A stretch of 57,418 nucleotides of DNA. Source: Branchiostoma floridae (taxonomy: Eukaryota; Chordata; Leptocardii; Amphioxiformes; Branchiostomatidae). How positions within the stretch are numbered: position 1 is the first letter of the stretch; every line of letters starts with the position of its first letter. The DNA lies in contig NC_049990.1 in assembly GCF_000003815.2 (NCBI RefSeq), positions 14,492,110-14,549,527 on the forward strand, written 5' to 3'. The notes under the pieces were generated by a model that worked only from the letters and a program-made list of their open reading frames with translations, was not told the origin of the DNA and did no database searches. Of the stretch, positions 23,338 to 34,900 are shown one piece after another. The position numbers and the translations under genes are program-made.

Positions 23338-24179
23338 TTAGTAATTGATGTAGATAGTCACCGTGTTATCCCTTATATCAGTCACTACCAGCTGTCCTTG
23401 TGTTCCAACAGCAATGCGATCTACCATCCTCAGCCCAGTAACAACATGGCGAACGAACTGTCCACGGCTTGTAAACATGGACACCCGACCATTTGCACGC
23501 CGGCTCCCCCCGTCTGTCACAAAAATATGACCTGAAATGTCCGTACAGATTCCTTTGGGATATTCTAGGGCACTATCAAGGCTACCTTGCTCTCCGAAAC
23601 TGAACAGAAGGTGTCCGGTCTGGTTATAGACGTGAACAACGTTACTTCCTAGCGTAAGAATGTTTCCAGCCCTGTTTACCGCGATGGAGTCTGAAAATGA
23701 ATTCTCAAGCTTTCTAACAAACGAGCCGTTCTGATGATATATGTAAAGCTGGTGTCTTACAACTCTATCACTTTTTGTGACGAGAATATAATTATTTTTT
23801 ATATCCACTGCAATCGCTCGAACGCGTTTACTACATGGCACCTCGAACGTATTTAAAACTTTACCATTATTGTTGTATTTCACAACATAGGAGCCAGCAA
23901 ATTTAACATAACCCACTACCCACAGGTTGTCATTGCCGTCAATAGACAGGCTTTCGGGATTTATGGTACTGAGAGCTTTCCTGGGTACAGTTGTCAAGAA
24001 ATGACGAATGTAAACACCCTTCATGTTGAATACTTGGATTCGACTGTTGTCTTCATCAGCTACAAATATCTCGTTTCTAGAAGAAACGACAACTCCACTT
24101 AGACGAGCGAACTTCCCCAGTGTCGATCCCCATCCACCAAACGTGATGACGTGACGTTTTTCACCATCTTCTGTCGTTC
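23338..24179 (-). CDS. NHL receptor exon 4: NHL beta-propeller
   Basis: About 280 residues contain five or six NHL-type repeats, for example LSGVVVSSRNEIFVADEDN followed by SRIQVFNMKG, and YPKGICTDISGHIFVTDGG. The G...V....IFVAD..N.R.QVF pattern is diagnostic of the TRIM2/TRIM3/Brat-type propeller. No RING, B-box or filamin domain precedes it here, unlike TRIM proteins. The stop TAA is at 23338-23340 (minus strand). Confidence 0.9.
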
Positions 24180-27100
24180 CTACAACGATACAATATTCAT
24201 AATGGGTATTGCAGATTGTTATTGGTATCATTATTAGGGATTTGTTGTAGACATGTATTATAATTATCATTAGGGATTCATTACGTCTTTTCAGAGTGAG
24301 GTATGTACTAGTCTGGTCCCCAAATGAGGTCGATTATGTTTGTATTTTTAATAGTTATTTCATACAATGAGGGGTGCCGGAATAATCATGTGTGTCTTAC
24401 GAAATACATACAAATCTAACGGAATAATTACCATCTACCACGAATAAGAAACAAAATTCAAGTCATAATTTATACGATTTATAGAACGAGTGCCTAACTT
24501 ACACAAATCCTTAGTCTCGTCTGATCAGTTCTTCCCAATTATAAAGTTATACCGCCGGCGGCATTAGATTGGATAAACCATATTCCTTTAGATTGGATAA
24601 ACTTTATTTCTATACAAGTCCAGGATCAACTAGGTAAGACACGGAAGTCTTTAGGCAAATTTGACACTCACTCAGCGCGACTCAGGTACTGGTCCAAAAC
24701 TTAATCAATACCGGTTGTATTCTGTGAAAAGTATTTGAGTTCCAATAATATATCAGTTATAAACAAGATCTGCATAGGTTGTAGTGGTGTATCGGATTAA
24801 ATCCGAAAAATCCGTAAAATTTCTGGTAAAAAATCGTATTGCATATCAGTATTGAGGCAAATTTATCAATGATTTGAGAATATGGTAATATCTAACCCGA
24901 AGGCAGTGGAATACAGACAAATAGGTAAAGTCTCTTGGGTATAAGCAAAATTACTATATGTGCTTACTCGCTAAGTTGGTACTCGCTAGGTTGGTAGTGG
25001 TATGTAAGTCCTTATCCAAGGATGTGGTTTCCTGGACTGTTCGCATCTCAGTCTGTAAGCTTCCTTCGGTAGGCAACAATTCCTTTAAGATTCGACATTA
25101 AAAGGGGTTAAATGTGTATCATTAAATTATGCTGTAAACACAACAGTGTACGACGTGGTTGTCGGTGTATCCCTTACCTTGGTGTGAGCTGTTTTGGGTG
25201 GCGGCGTTTTGAAAAGAGATTACAAATTCTTTTCACTTAGGCAAGTCAAACAACTAAAAATATATTAGCTTTTTTTTAAAAGATCAAATTTTTAGTAAGT
25301 AGTGAAGCAGCAACATCAGTTTGGCTGGGTAGGGTCCTGATGGAACAACGTCCCTTGTTTACGTGTATTATTATTATTTTCTTAGCTGTCGGTAATTTGT
25401 CCTTTGAACATCATTTCATAGATTACGATACTGAGCTTTATCATTTACACTTGCCAAAATATCCCTTACACTTAACTGAGCCTCGAAGGATAATACTGTA
25501 ATCAGCAAAGTGTGATGTATAGTTTTTGTCAGGGGAGAATGAGGCACTAGAAATCAATTTACCTTGATAGTCCCTGTTGGTTCTGTAGGGTACGGATAGT
25601 TGTGTTGATGGGTTTCCTGGGGCGAAACGATGAAGATTCCTATCAGGATCATCGCTACTGCAGCGGCTGCCGTGATCACTCCACAAACCAGCTGTGCGCA
25701 TGAGCGGGAAAGGCGCATCGGGCCACGAGGTGCAGGTGTCCCATCTGTAGCAACTTTGATAATGTAAGTTACAGACATAGTTAAACTGTACAATAAGCAA
25801 TGTGTAGTACAAAGATAATGCGTTGATCATGCATTAGGCTTTCTTTAAACTCTCTTTAAGCTTTCTTAAAAATTGTGTCAATGCCATTCAGTCTGATTTA
25901 AGTTAATTTGGTAACAGTATGACAGTCAGTAGCCTGTTTTGATGAATATTTCAGTTTATGCTGCAATGCCGATCCATACGTTTAATTGCACAATAAATCA
26001 ATTACCACTTCTACGTTCTATTAGTTAAATTTAAATTGTTACCAATTAAATTATACTGCAGAACAAATAAAAGTCATAATGTTCTAGCATTATCCTTTTA
26101 AACAATCTATAGAAAAAGGGCGCTGGCCTTAGATGCCCCTTCCCGTCCTGATATGTGTATAAGTGCAAAACACCAATTAAATGTCTTTAGATTTAACAGT
26201 GCTTATGGTTCCAAATAGAAAGAATTTCAGACATACATAGAATTATGAGTCAGGTATTAAATACAGGTATATCAGATAAAAAGATAAAGTGAATCCATCA
26301 TCAAATAAAAAGTTAGTTAAAGGTCTTGCTACTGAATAAAATTACATACAGTATGTGACATACCTGAAGGAAGGTTGGTACTTTCGGCTGGTTCATCAAC
26401 ATCCTGGTACACATGTTCATCATCATCTACATCATCATTTTCATAAACATCTTTGGTTACATTATCATCATTTTCATACACATTTTCAGTTACATCATCA
26501 TCAATTTCGTATACATCTTTAGACACATCATCATTATTTTCATATACAATTTCAGCCAAGTCATCATTTTCATATACATCTTCAGCCTCATTATTATCAT
26601 TTTCATATACATCCTCAGCCATATGATTATCATTTTCATATACAGCCACATTATCATTACTTTCACATACATCTTCAGCTAAATCATTATCATTTTCATA
26701 TACATCTTTGGTCACATTATTATCATTTTCACACACATATTCAGCCGCATCATCATTTCTATACACGTCATCAGCCATAATATTATCATTGTCATATACG
26801 TCTTTAGCCACATCATCATCATTTTCATATAAATTTTTGGTCACATTGTCATCATTTGCATACACATCCTGAGACACTTCATCATCATTTTTATATTTAT
26901 CCTCAGCCACATCATCATTATTTTCATATGAATCTTCAGTAAAGTCATCATCATTTTCATGTACAGCTTTCGTCACATGATCATTATTCCCATACACATC
27001 GTCATTCAAATGATCATCATTTTCACATGCGTATTCAGGCAAATTATCATTATTTTTATATACATCTTCAGCCGTGTCATCATTTTCAAATACATATTCG

Positions 27101-27402
27101 ACCATGTTATTATCATTTTCATTTAGAATTACATCCTCAGCAACAATATCATTATTTTCATCCAAAAGTACACCTTCAACCACATAATTATTACTTTTAT
27201 ATAAAGGTACATCGTGAGCCTCAGCATTATTATCATTCCCGTATAAATAATGGACATCTGTAGCCAAGACGGCATCTGCCCCATGTTTATGATCAACGGT
27301 GGCTTCCAAAAGCTGAGTCTGTATGGACCGTGGTTCCACAGTAGCACTAGAAGTTACTCCACCTTGCGTTGTCTGAATATTGCGGACGTCACTTTGCTGC
27401 AT
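23338..27402 (-). CDS. Type II membrane protein: Y-x-N repeat cytoplasmic region, TM, stalk, NHL propeller
   Basis: Four inferred exons (27402-26364, 25744-25563, 25052-24968, 24179-23338) total 2148 nt, an exact multiple of three, for 715 residues from the ATG at 27402. Residues 1-346 are acidic and repetitive, with no signal peptide. One membrane segment follows (about 20 residues), then a Thr-rich stalk and about 280 residues of NHL repeats. By the positive-inside rule (RGPMRLSR before the segment), the N-terminus is cytoplasmic and the NHL propeller extracellular. NHL propellers usually bind protein or RNA ligands; the ligand here is unknown. In-frame sequence continues upstream of the ATG to an AG at about 27430 with a two-base codon start, so a tiny 5' coding exon may exist. 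A closely similar NHL gene lies at 55301. Confidence 0.8.
24968..25052 (-). CDS. NHL receptor exon 3: Thr-rich stalk
   Basis: This 85-nt exon was found because the phases of its neighbours require one running phase 0 to 1. TTACAG/ACT opens it and GCGA/GTAAGC closes it. It encodes TEMRTVQETTSLDKDLHTTT then NLASTNLAS, an internal 6-residue duplication. It is too short and low-complexity to have a domain match. Confidence 0.6.
25563..25744 (-). CDS. NHL receptor exon 2: membrane segment
   Basis: The exon enters in phase 1 and exits in phase 0. It encodes DGTPAPRGPMRLSRSCAQ, then the hydrophobic LVCGVITAAAAVAMILIGIF and a polar His/Tyr/Pro-rich exit. The basic residues before the helix place the N-terminus inside. 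A CTACAG acceptor and AAG/GTAAAT donor flank it. Confidence 0.85.
26364..27402 (-). CDS. NHL receptor exon 1: tandem Y-x-N acidic repeats
   Basis: After about 60 non-repetitive residues, a degenerate 13-14 residue unit of the type DVYENDDNVTK is repeated some 20 times. I count 16 Y-x-N motifs (YEND, YENN, YKND, YGNN, YAND, YDND, YRND), the consensus for Grb2-type SH2 binding once phosphorylated. The DNA is a coding minisatellite of about 39-42 bp, which explains spurious Ile-rich frames on the plus strand. The exon ends CTTCAG/GTATGT in phase 1. An alternative view is a simple acidic low-complexity spacer, but the near-invariant Tyr and Asn argue for selection on the motif. Confidence 0.8.
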
Positions 27403-28279
27403 CGTTATCGTATGGAGTTCCTTTGAGATACCTGATGGTGCAGAGCAATTGAAAACTAAACCAAAACCCGTTACTGTATGCTTTTAATTTTTTTTAGATG
27501 TTCAATTGCTCCATTGTGTTCAATTTGATATTTTTCTGATATCATTAGTATTTGAAATGCTACTTTATTTGCTTTATTGTTCATAACTAATATTAATACC
27601 GACAGGGAAGTCGCCAAAAGCTACTGGCAAAGAGATCGCCCCCAACTACTGGTTGTCAGGACAGGCGCCCAGAGCTACTATCAGGCAATCTCCCCTAAAT
27701 ATCCTTTAATCTAATGAAATCAAGACGAGATGACTGGATGATTTAGACTTGAGACTAAGCAACCGCCCAAACAAGTCATTATTCCCACTTCTTGAATGTC
27801 TTTAAACGTTGCATTCCGATCCAAGATGGCTTGATTTCCATTGCATTTAATAATCTGATAATCAATATGAAAAGGGGAATAAGTGGATTTTCCTTATCAT
27901 TTTGGAATCTGGGGCTTGCTTTATCATGATACATTTTATCCATGATCATCATCATCACTTCGTTCTTCATCTATAATATTTGGAAAAATCTTTTCGTAGT
28001 GCCAATTAACACTGAACAATTTACTTTAGAATAAAAAGAAAACTATAATTGTTGTTCATTTTTGTTTGAAAACACAAAAGATGGTTTGTTCCTGTGGATA
28101 TTTTCTGTTATCTCTGCAAAAACTTCCTGATAATTGGCAATGATCAACTCATAAATACATGTATAACGATTCTTACCTACCTTATGCGCATGTATCACCG
28201 GGAAAATCTTGTCTTTTCGGGCCTCTTCTGTGACGTAAGACTGATAGTCGTCTCCTGATTTCTCTCCTGGTGGATAAAC

Positions 28280-28480
28280 TTGAATGTCTACGCAATAGGT
28301 CAGTCAGTGACCAGGTTCATTTATACCAAGAACTGTTCGCAAGGTATAAAAGACAAGGTAGATCCACGTCCCTTAAAAACGTCGACGAAAAGAAGAAGTG
28401 TGGAAGTGGTTGCTCTGTTGGTAAAACGGCGCTAGTAGGATACCGCGTACCATGCTAGTAGGGCTAGAGTAATTGTCTAG
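28280..28480 (+). promoter_or_regulatory. Duplicated TATA-promoter-like segment (copy 1)
   Basis: TATAAAAG at 28345-28352 is preceded by CTGTTCGCAAGG. The stretch from CAGTCAGTGACCAGGTTCA through TATAAAAGA to GGTTGCTCTG matches 54170-54290 with modest divergence. An open frame of about 60 codons crosses the TATA box and is not credible as a gene. It may be an old duplicated promoter and first exon on the plus strand. Confidence 0.45.
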
Positions 28481-28808
28481 ACATTTAGCAAAAAAATTAG
28501 AATCGAATTTTGAAAGAATGATTATAACTATTGTTTCTCAAATCGCGGACCTACATCGTCGCGATTAAAAAAAAACACGTCCTGATTATTTCTCTGTGCT
28601 ACGTTACTGACCTAGTTCTTTCCCACATTTATTACAGCAAAACTTTGCCTCTTTTGAGTTGTCACCTAAGGTTGGTATAGCTATCCCTATTTATTTCCTT
28701 GGCGGTAGATTTAAATGCGTACAACTGGGTAGATTAGTAAGTGGCCATGTCTACTAATGCAAAGACCTTTTTGCAAGGTACGAACGAGTGTTTGGAGTAC
28801 AGTTCCCT

Positions 28809-28815
28809 TATAAAA
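28809..28815 (+). promoter_or_regulatory. TATA box of the EGF/C-type lectin gene
   Basis: TATAAAA sits about 130 bp upstream of the small candidate first coding exon at 28943. Shared words such as AATTGTCTAGA link this region to the promoter-like copies at 28280 and 54180. Confidence 0.45.
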
Positions 28816-28942
28816 CGGCAGCACAAACTAGAAGTATTGTTGTGGTTTATGTGGCGCTACTCGAAACACTCTAACAGCTGTAAACTAATTGTCTAGAACT
28901 TCCACAAGAAAATAGTTCAGCTTCAGACAGAATTGATTGAAA

Positions 28943-28961
28943 ATGTGGAAGTCATTGAGAG
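28943..28961 (+). CDS. Candidate first coding exon of the lectin gene (MWKSLR)
   Basis: An ATG followed by six codons ends in phase 1 at AGAG/GTAAGG. Joining to the AG acceptor at 31784 gives a Glu codon and then the in-frame ATGGCG of the next exon. With this exon the whole gene is 2262 nt, divisible by three. The alternative is that translation starts at 31787 and this exon is untranslated or absent. Confidence 0.45.
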
Positions 28962-31900
28962 GTAAGGAATAATATTTCTTGTAGCATCCTGGTTAATTCA
29001 CAACAAACATTCCAACACAAAACTTAAATAACTTCATGCTCTTTGTCCAAAAAGTTCTGTATTATTTTACATCTACAAGTTACCAACAGCGGCCTTTATT
29101 TTTTTCATTCGATCACATAGTGATGAAATATTAAAATATACAATATCCTTCTGCAATCTGTGTATGCATTGATATCTAGCTTGGCCTATATAAAATCTAC
29201 ATATGAAAGCCTATTTTCTATTCATCTCTTTTACATGTTTTAAATATTCCATGTTCATAGTATCAAAAACGCCCCCTTCCGAAACAACATGATCTGACAA
29301 GAACGGTACCAGCAAGGGCGTTGTTTTTTTAAAGGGGCACAAGATTACTGACATAACAACGGATTGGAACCCCAAACCTCTGGGTTATGAGTCGAAAAAA
29401 ACTACCGTTGCTTCACTCTAACCCAGTGTTGCTATGCAGTAGTCACTATAACATGGGTGCTAGACGTGACCAATCTTGAGTATTTTGCTTGCATAAATGC
29501 ACTAGCAATATTAGTAGCTCTCACAATAGTCGTAAAAATATTCATTGAGAAAATGTGACAATTCGTTCCCACTGCACACTGAATCATTTTAGCTGCGATT
29601 TCTTGGTATCCTTAACTCCCCCTATTCTTCTCGGGAGGTAAGGTATCTCAATATTAAAATCTTTAAGTTAACTAAATTGTCTACAACGCGACATTTGTTT
29701 ACACGATCCTGTGACATTGCTTAAAAGATACCAAAAACAGCAAACTGGGCAGCCATATTGTAAGCATGATTCGCAGTATTCAAGTAACGCGTTCCTTCTT
29801 ATAGATAACGTTATAGTCAACAAGCCAGGTTTCTATGACAAGGGTTAGAATGATACAATAGTATGGGCGTGGGTGTAAATTTGCTTTATGTGAATTATGA
29901 AATACATCTAAATTAGTTTGGAATAAACATAAAATCGTCGCAGTGTAAGTCAGATATTATAGCAGCAACACTCGTATTGCCCAGGATGTTTTCTCAGTAC
30001 CAGTTTTGTCAGACAACAAATCAAGCTATTACCATTTCTTAGCTTCCCCTTCCATGATTTTCTTTCCACTAAGGTATTTCTTTTTTAATTTCTGCCGAAC
30101 CTAATTCGCTTTGTCTTACTGAGGTTCAAACCTTAACACAAGAGTTTGACGTATACTTCTAAACTGAATTTCCGTGTCACTATTATCTAATATGCTGCAG
30201 TAAAGGTGTTAACAGAACACGTCTCTGTCTTTGTTATCGTGAAAAGGAGTTATTGTTTTGGGTGTGTCAGTCTGTTTTATGAGTAATTGTGATTTATCTT
30301 TTATATCAGCTGCACGTAAGAACCTTTTAGTGAGTTGTGATGATATTTTATATTATGTGGGTGTCGACGAGACAGAGATTGATATTTGCCCCTTCACCCC
30401 TCTTCTATGACCTTAAAAATGTAGTTATAGTAGACTCTGCTGATTTGTCCGTAACAAACTGTGGTCTGATTTTTGGTGGTAGATGGCACGTTGCGTTAGT
30501 AATGAGTGGTGTATGTGAAGGTCCCCTGCCAGCCTGTATATACGTATTAAAAGCAAAATTACAGTATAAAGCTGAAGTGTTACGTACGGACATATATGCA
30601 TATTGAACGGAATTCTACCAGGCGCAGGCAATATCAGTTACTTGCAAAGCCTGAAACGCTCCTTATTTGGCAATAGCACTCTTAAAAGAGTTTGAATGAT
30701 GCAATAGTGTGGGCGTGGGAGTAAATGTAATTCTAAATTAGTCTGGACCGTAAACAAACCCCTGCTTTCTAAGTCCTGTATAGCAGCAACACGCACGTAT
30801 ATTTCAAGAGAAGAGGTTTTTTCAGTGCAATCCTGGTCTCTGTCCTAAAACTAAGGTATCTCTAGTTTTTAGAATTCCTTTTAATGTGTTTCGTTCCTAT
30901 GATTTTATCTAAATATTCTTCTTCTATGAACCAAACACACGTCCGTCCAAAGGCTACCGTCGTGTTAGTGTCTAGAAAAGATAACCTAGATAGGCAATGT
31001 GCAGACAATCTAACGCTTGTAGTCACAGCTGTAGGAAGGACTGGTGGCATTGTTACTTCATATCTTTATCGTTCTTTTTTGTGTTTAATCAAGCATTATT
31101 AAACAACGGTTTAATTTTATGCCAATTATGCCATAAGGTGCCAATTCATTACTTATATTTCGAAATCAATTTGCTCTTTGCTTTTTTTTAATTTTGCGTC
31201 TTAACTGATTTTTAAATATCTAGCTTTTCGAAAATAACATATAACGACGTCAGAAGACGTTAGGTTCACTACACAGCTTTCAAATATACGCTCCGACTCT
31301 ACAAAAAATCTACGAAGGCATTGGTCTCTCTTTGCGCTAGATGTAAAGAGTCCATTCAAGTAATTCTAGAGTGGTTAAATACAATTTTGATGAAAAATAT
31401 TACAAATCACAGGTATTTATTTATATACTTGTTAATATACAATATGATTGTGGCAGTTGGATGTGTCTGTATTTTTCAACCATAAATCAAATATTTTGCC
31501 CTCTTGTGCTTACTTAACATGAGTACCATCCTCCGTAGTGACCACTGGCTCAATACTTTTGCTTGGTAACCACAAGCAAAAGCCAGAGGTCACTATGGAG
31601 GATGGTACTCAGGCTTTATGTGCTCTACCATTCCCGTATGTTTTCGACACTGATAGTTATGGCTTAGTTTGTTGCAAGCTTAGTATCATAATTCAAAAGA
31701 TATAGTTAAATTGTTATGATATTCACTATGTTTGGTAAATAAAAGAACATATCTGATTATTGGCCTCCTTTTTGCAAAACGCAGAAATGGCGACTATTGA
31801 GACCCCGGCACAACATCATACAAAAGGGGAAGACGTGGGTGTCGCGGAATCGAGCTCACGGCGTCAGCAGGCAAAGTATGAGGATAAAGCAAACGATGAA

Positions 31901-34900
31901 GATATGGATGTCCCAAAGGTCTTCTCAGGACATCAACCCTATTCGCACAGAGAAAACGCGCAATCTCCAACACGAGGGGAAAATGTCGATAAAGCAAAAG
32001 AAGAGGTGTCCTCCTCCATCAATGAAAACAATCTAGAAATCCGAAGCAAGGATGCCACTCGTGGAAAGCAAGCCTATGATCAAACCATCATTAAAAAACA
32101 GAAGGGAGCTACCCTGTATGGTTCTCTTCCTTGTATCTACACCAACATGTCTCCTGGCAGGGATGGGCCTGGATACATTCATGCTGGAGACCGCATAGTG
32201 GTGTGTTCGGGACATGAATCAGAACAAACATACGATTACCAAGGGGCTGAAGAAGTCAGTGAGGGATATGAGGAAGATAATTTCTCCCACTACTATAAAA
32301 ATCCAGAGGGTGTTCACGTCTACAAAGTGCCTGAAGAAATAGACAAGTCGTTCGATGAAGGGTCTTGCTCCAACAACTACGACAAACCGGAGGACGTTGT
32401 TTACGAGAACAAAAATCCTATGGAAGTCAGGGAGGGATGTAAGGACGACGATCATTCCTCCCACTACTATAAAAATCCAGAGGACGTTCACGTCTACAAA
32501 GTGCCTGAAGAAATAGACAAGACGTTTGATGAGGGGTCTTGCTCCAACAACTACGACAAACCGGAGGATGTCGTTTATGAGTACAAAGATCCTATGGATG
32601 TCAAGGATGGGTGTAAGGATGACTATCATTTCTCCCACTACTATAAAAATGCAGAGGACGTTCACTGCTACAAAGTGCCGGAGGAAGTAAACAAGACGGT
32701 TGATGAAGAGTCTTGCTCCAACAACTACGACAAACCAGAGGATGTTGTTTACGAGTACAAAGATCCTATGGATGTCAGCTTCGCATACCGGACTAGAGGT
32801 ATGTTATAACATGTTAATACAGCATTTAAACTTTTTCTGCATGGCATGCATCGCCAGACCGCACCATTTTTATTTGTTCTCTGATTCGTCTGCTAAATTT
32901 TCAAAAAAATTAAGTCCCGAGAAAAAATAGTACAGGTCACAAACATGTAAATATTACCATTCAGAGCCACATACACATCATCTAGGTCTAAAACAAAGCT
33001 CAGAACATTAGTAAAAAAAATCGTGCCATTAAACTCCTTGGGCTTCTTTTTTTGTTATTTGAGCCATAACATATCTTAATCCCAGACCTTATGAAAATAA
33101 AACTATTTTCATTTTTTACTACCTGCTGGTCCAATCTTTTTCTGAACAAATTGGAGAAGCAACAAATAAATCTTCGTTGTGGCTTAACCATAAGTTACAT
33201 AAGAATCAAACATTTTCAAATATGTGATGCATGTAGTGAAGAATGTTTTCTTTTTTGTATCAAAATCTATTGAATATTTAGAGTATTAGTTTTTTTTAAA
33301 TTTTCAGTCTGGTGGCCTTGACAAGAAACAAGTGTTTTATCATACCTTACGCCATACCTAAGTAATTAAAATGCATCACGAATAGTATCTATGATATAAA
33401 TAAAATCACACAGCAAGATAAACAAGACAGTTTATCAAGCATGCATTTATAAACAACATATAGGTGAAAAACTGACACAAAAAATCATGATAGAAATGTT
33501 TCACTTTGGCAGATTTGTTAAAAGAGTTTCTTGAAATTATGCAATGTGATGTACCTCATGATCAATTTTACATCTAATAGTTAAGAATTCCATGTATCTG
33601 TATGATTTCTTGTATTCGTATGAAACAGAACTTTCGGGGGGAAATATTTTACACCTGTTTTACATTTACAGCACGTAAACTTTAAGCAAAACTCAAGCTT
33701 AATGTTCTTGAATTTACTGTGTTCTTTTGGGGTTGCGCAGGAACTAAAATTAAACTCTGTAAGAACCTGTGACACATCTTATGCAAGTTTATGCATTGTC
33801 CTAATATAATGGTATTCATTTGCATCATTTTTTATTCGCTACGTTAATTCATTTTTACATCCCTCTATTCCAAACCTTTGTCAATATCTAGATTTTTGAC
33901 ATGTAAAAATCGATAAAATGGCCTGAAAAGACCTGTTTGCCCTGTTGCCATGGTGACAACGAGCATTGCACAGAGGAAATGCTATTTTGCTGAGTGATTA
34001 GAAGTATATGTTTTTTGATCGTAGAGTTTTATTTCGTACATACACTTGCCTTTAATACATTTCCTACCACACTACCTGTTATATCTCAGACCGTGTCATG
34101 GCATGGTGGGGTGAGTGGAAATCTAGCAACGTTTATTGGCTTGCTATGGGATGTGGACTTTTGGTGGTAGCGTCTTTTGTCATCGCTGGCATCCTGGCAA
34201 CTCAGACTACGTCTGGTGGGAGGGTAAGATAAGTCTTGTTTACAGGAGCCAACTGGCCTTAACTGTCAAGTCAAATTCATTGTGCAACGATTGCAATGTT
34301 TATAATGTTAGTCAAAGTGGAGTATAATGTATAATGCAACTAGCTCTATAGTAAGATTAATCTAATATTGTAAAAGATATAAGGCTACTTAGCTATGCTG
34401 GATACCATTATCTTTACTTATTCGCAAAATTCAACTATCCTGGATACCATCATCTTTAGAAACCAGTGGCTGATATTTTGTTCTTTTACTAACTACTTGG
34501 CTACCACGCGAGAGGAAAAAAATGCGCCAGTGGTTGTACGGATGATGGTACCCAGGCAAGGCTTTGGCAGTTTCCCTTAATTGTTTTTTTTTAACATCGT
34601 CTAAGGCAAAAGAACAAGGAACAAGCAAGAAATTAGAAATTAGTTGTAAAAACAAATGTCTATTCAAGTCTGTAACTTGGCTATATAGTTGCATATCAAT
34701 GTGGCCTTTTTTATTTGAGTGACATTAACATTACCTGATTTCACTAGTTGGCGATCTTGCTGCAACGTCTCTGTGGCTTAATCTTTATTTTTGTAAACCT
34801 TTATTTCATATCTACAACATCTACTAACATTGGCTAGAAAAACAATAAAACGCAAACGATGTAACATGGTTATCTGATACTCATTGAACGCTCCATCAAA

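Noticed and set aside
26413-26682. Plus-strand Ile/Phe-rich open frame
   Set aside because: It is the antisense of the Y-x-N coding repeat; the composition is forced by the repeat.
27600-27700. Loose triplication of CGCC...GCTACTGG words
   Set aside because: Only weakly similar; not clearly a tandem repeat.
28270-28458. 62-codon frame
   Set aside because: It runs across a TATA box inside a duplicated non-coding segment.
29310-29470. tRNA- or SINE-like text (TTGGAACCCC, GGGTTATGAGTC)
   Set aside because: I could not fold a credible tRNA or find A and B boxes with correct spacing.
32219-32665. Minus-strand hydrophobic open frame of 148 codons
   Set aside because: It is antisense to the YxxP repeat exon of the lectin gene, and its repeats mirror that exon.
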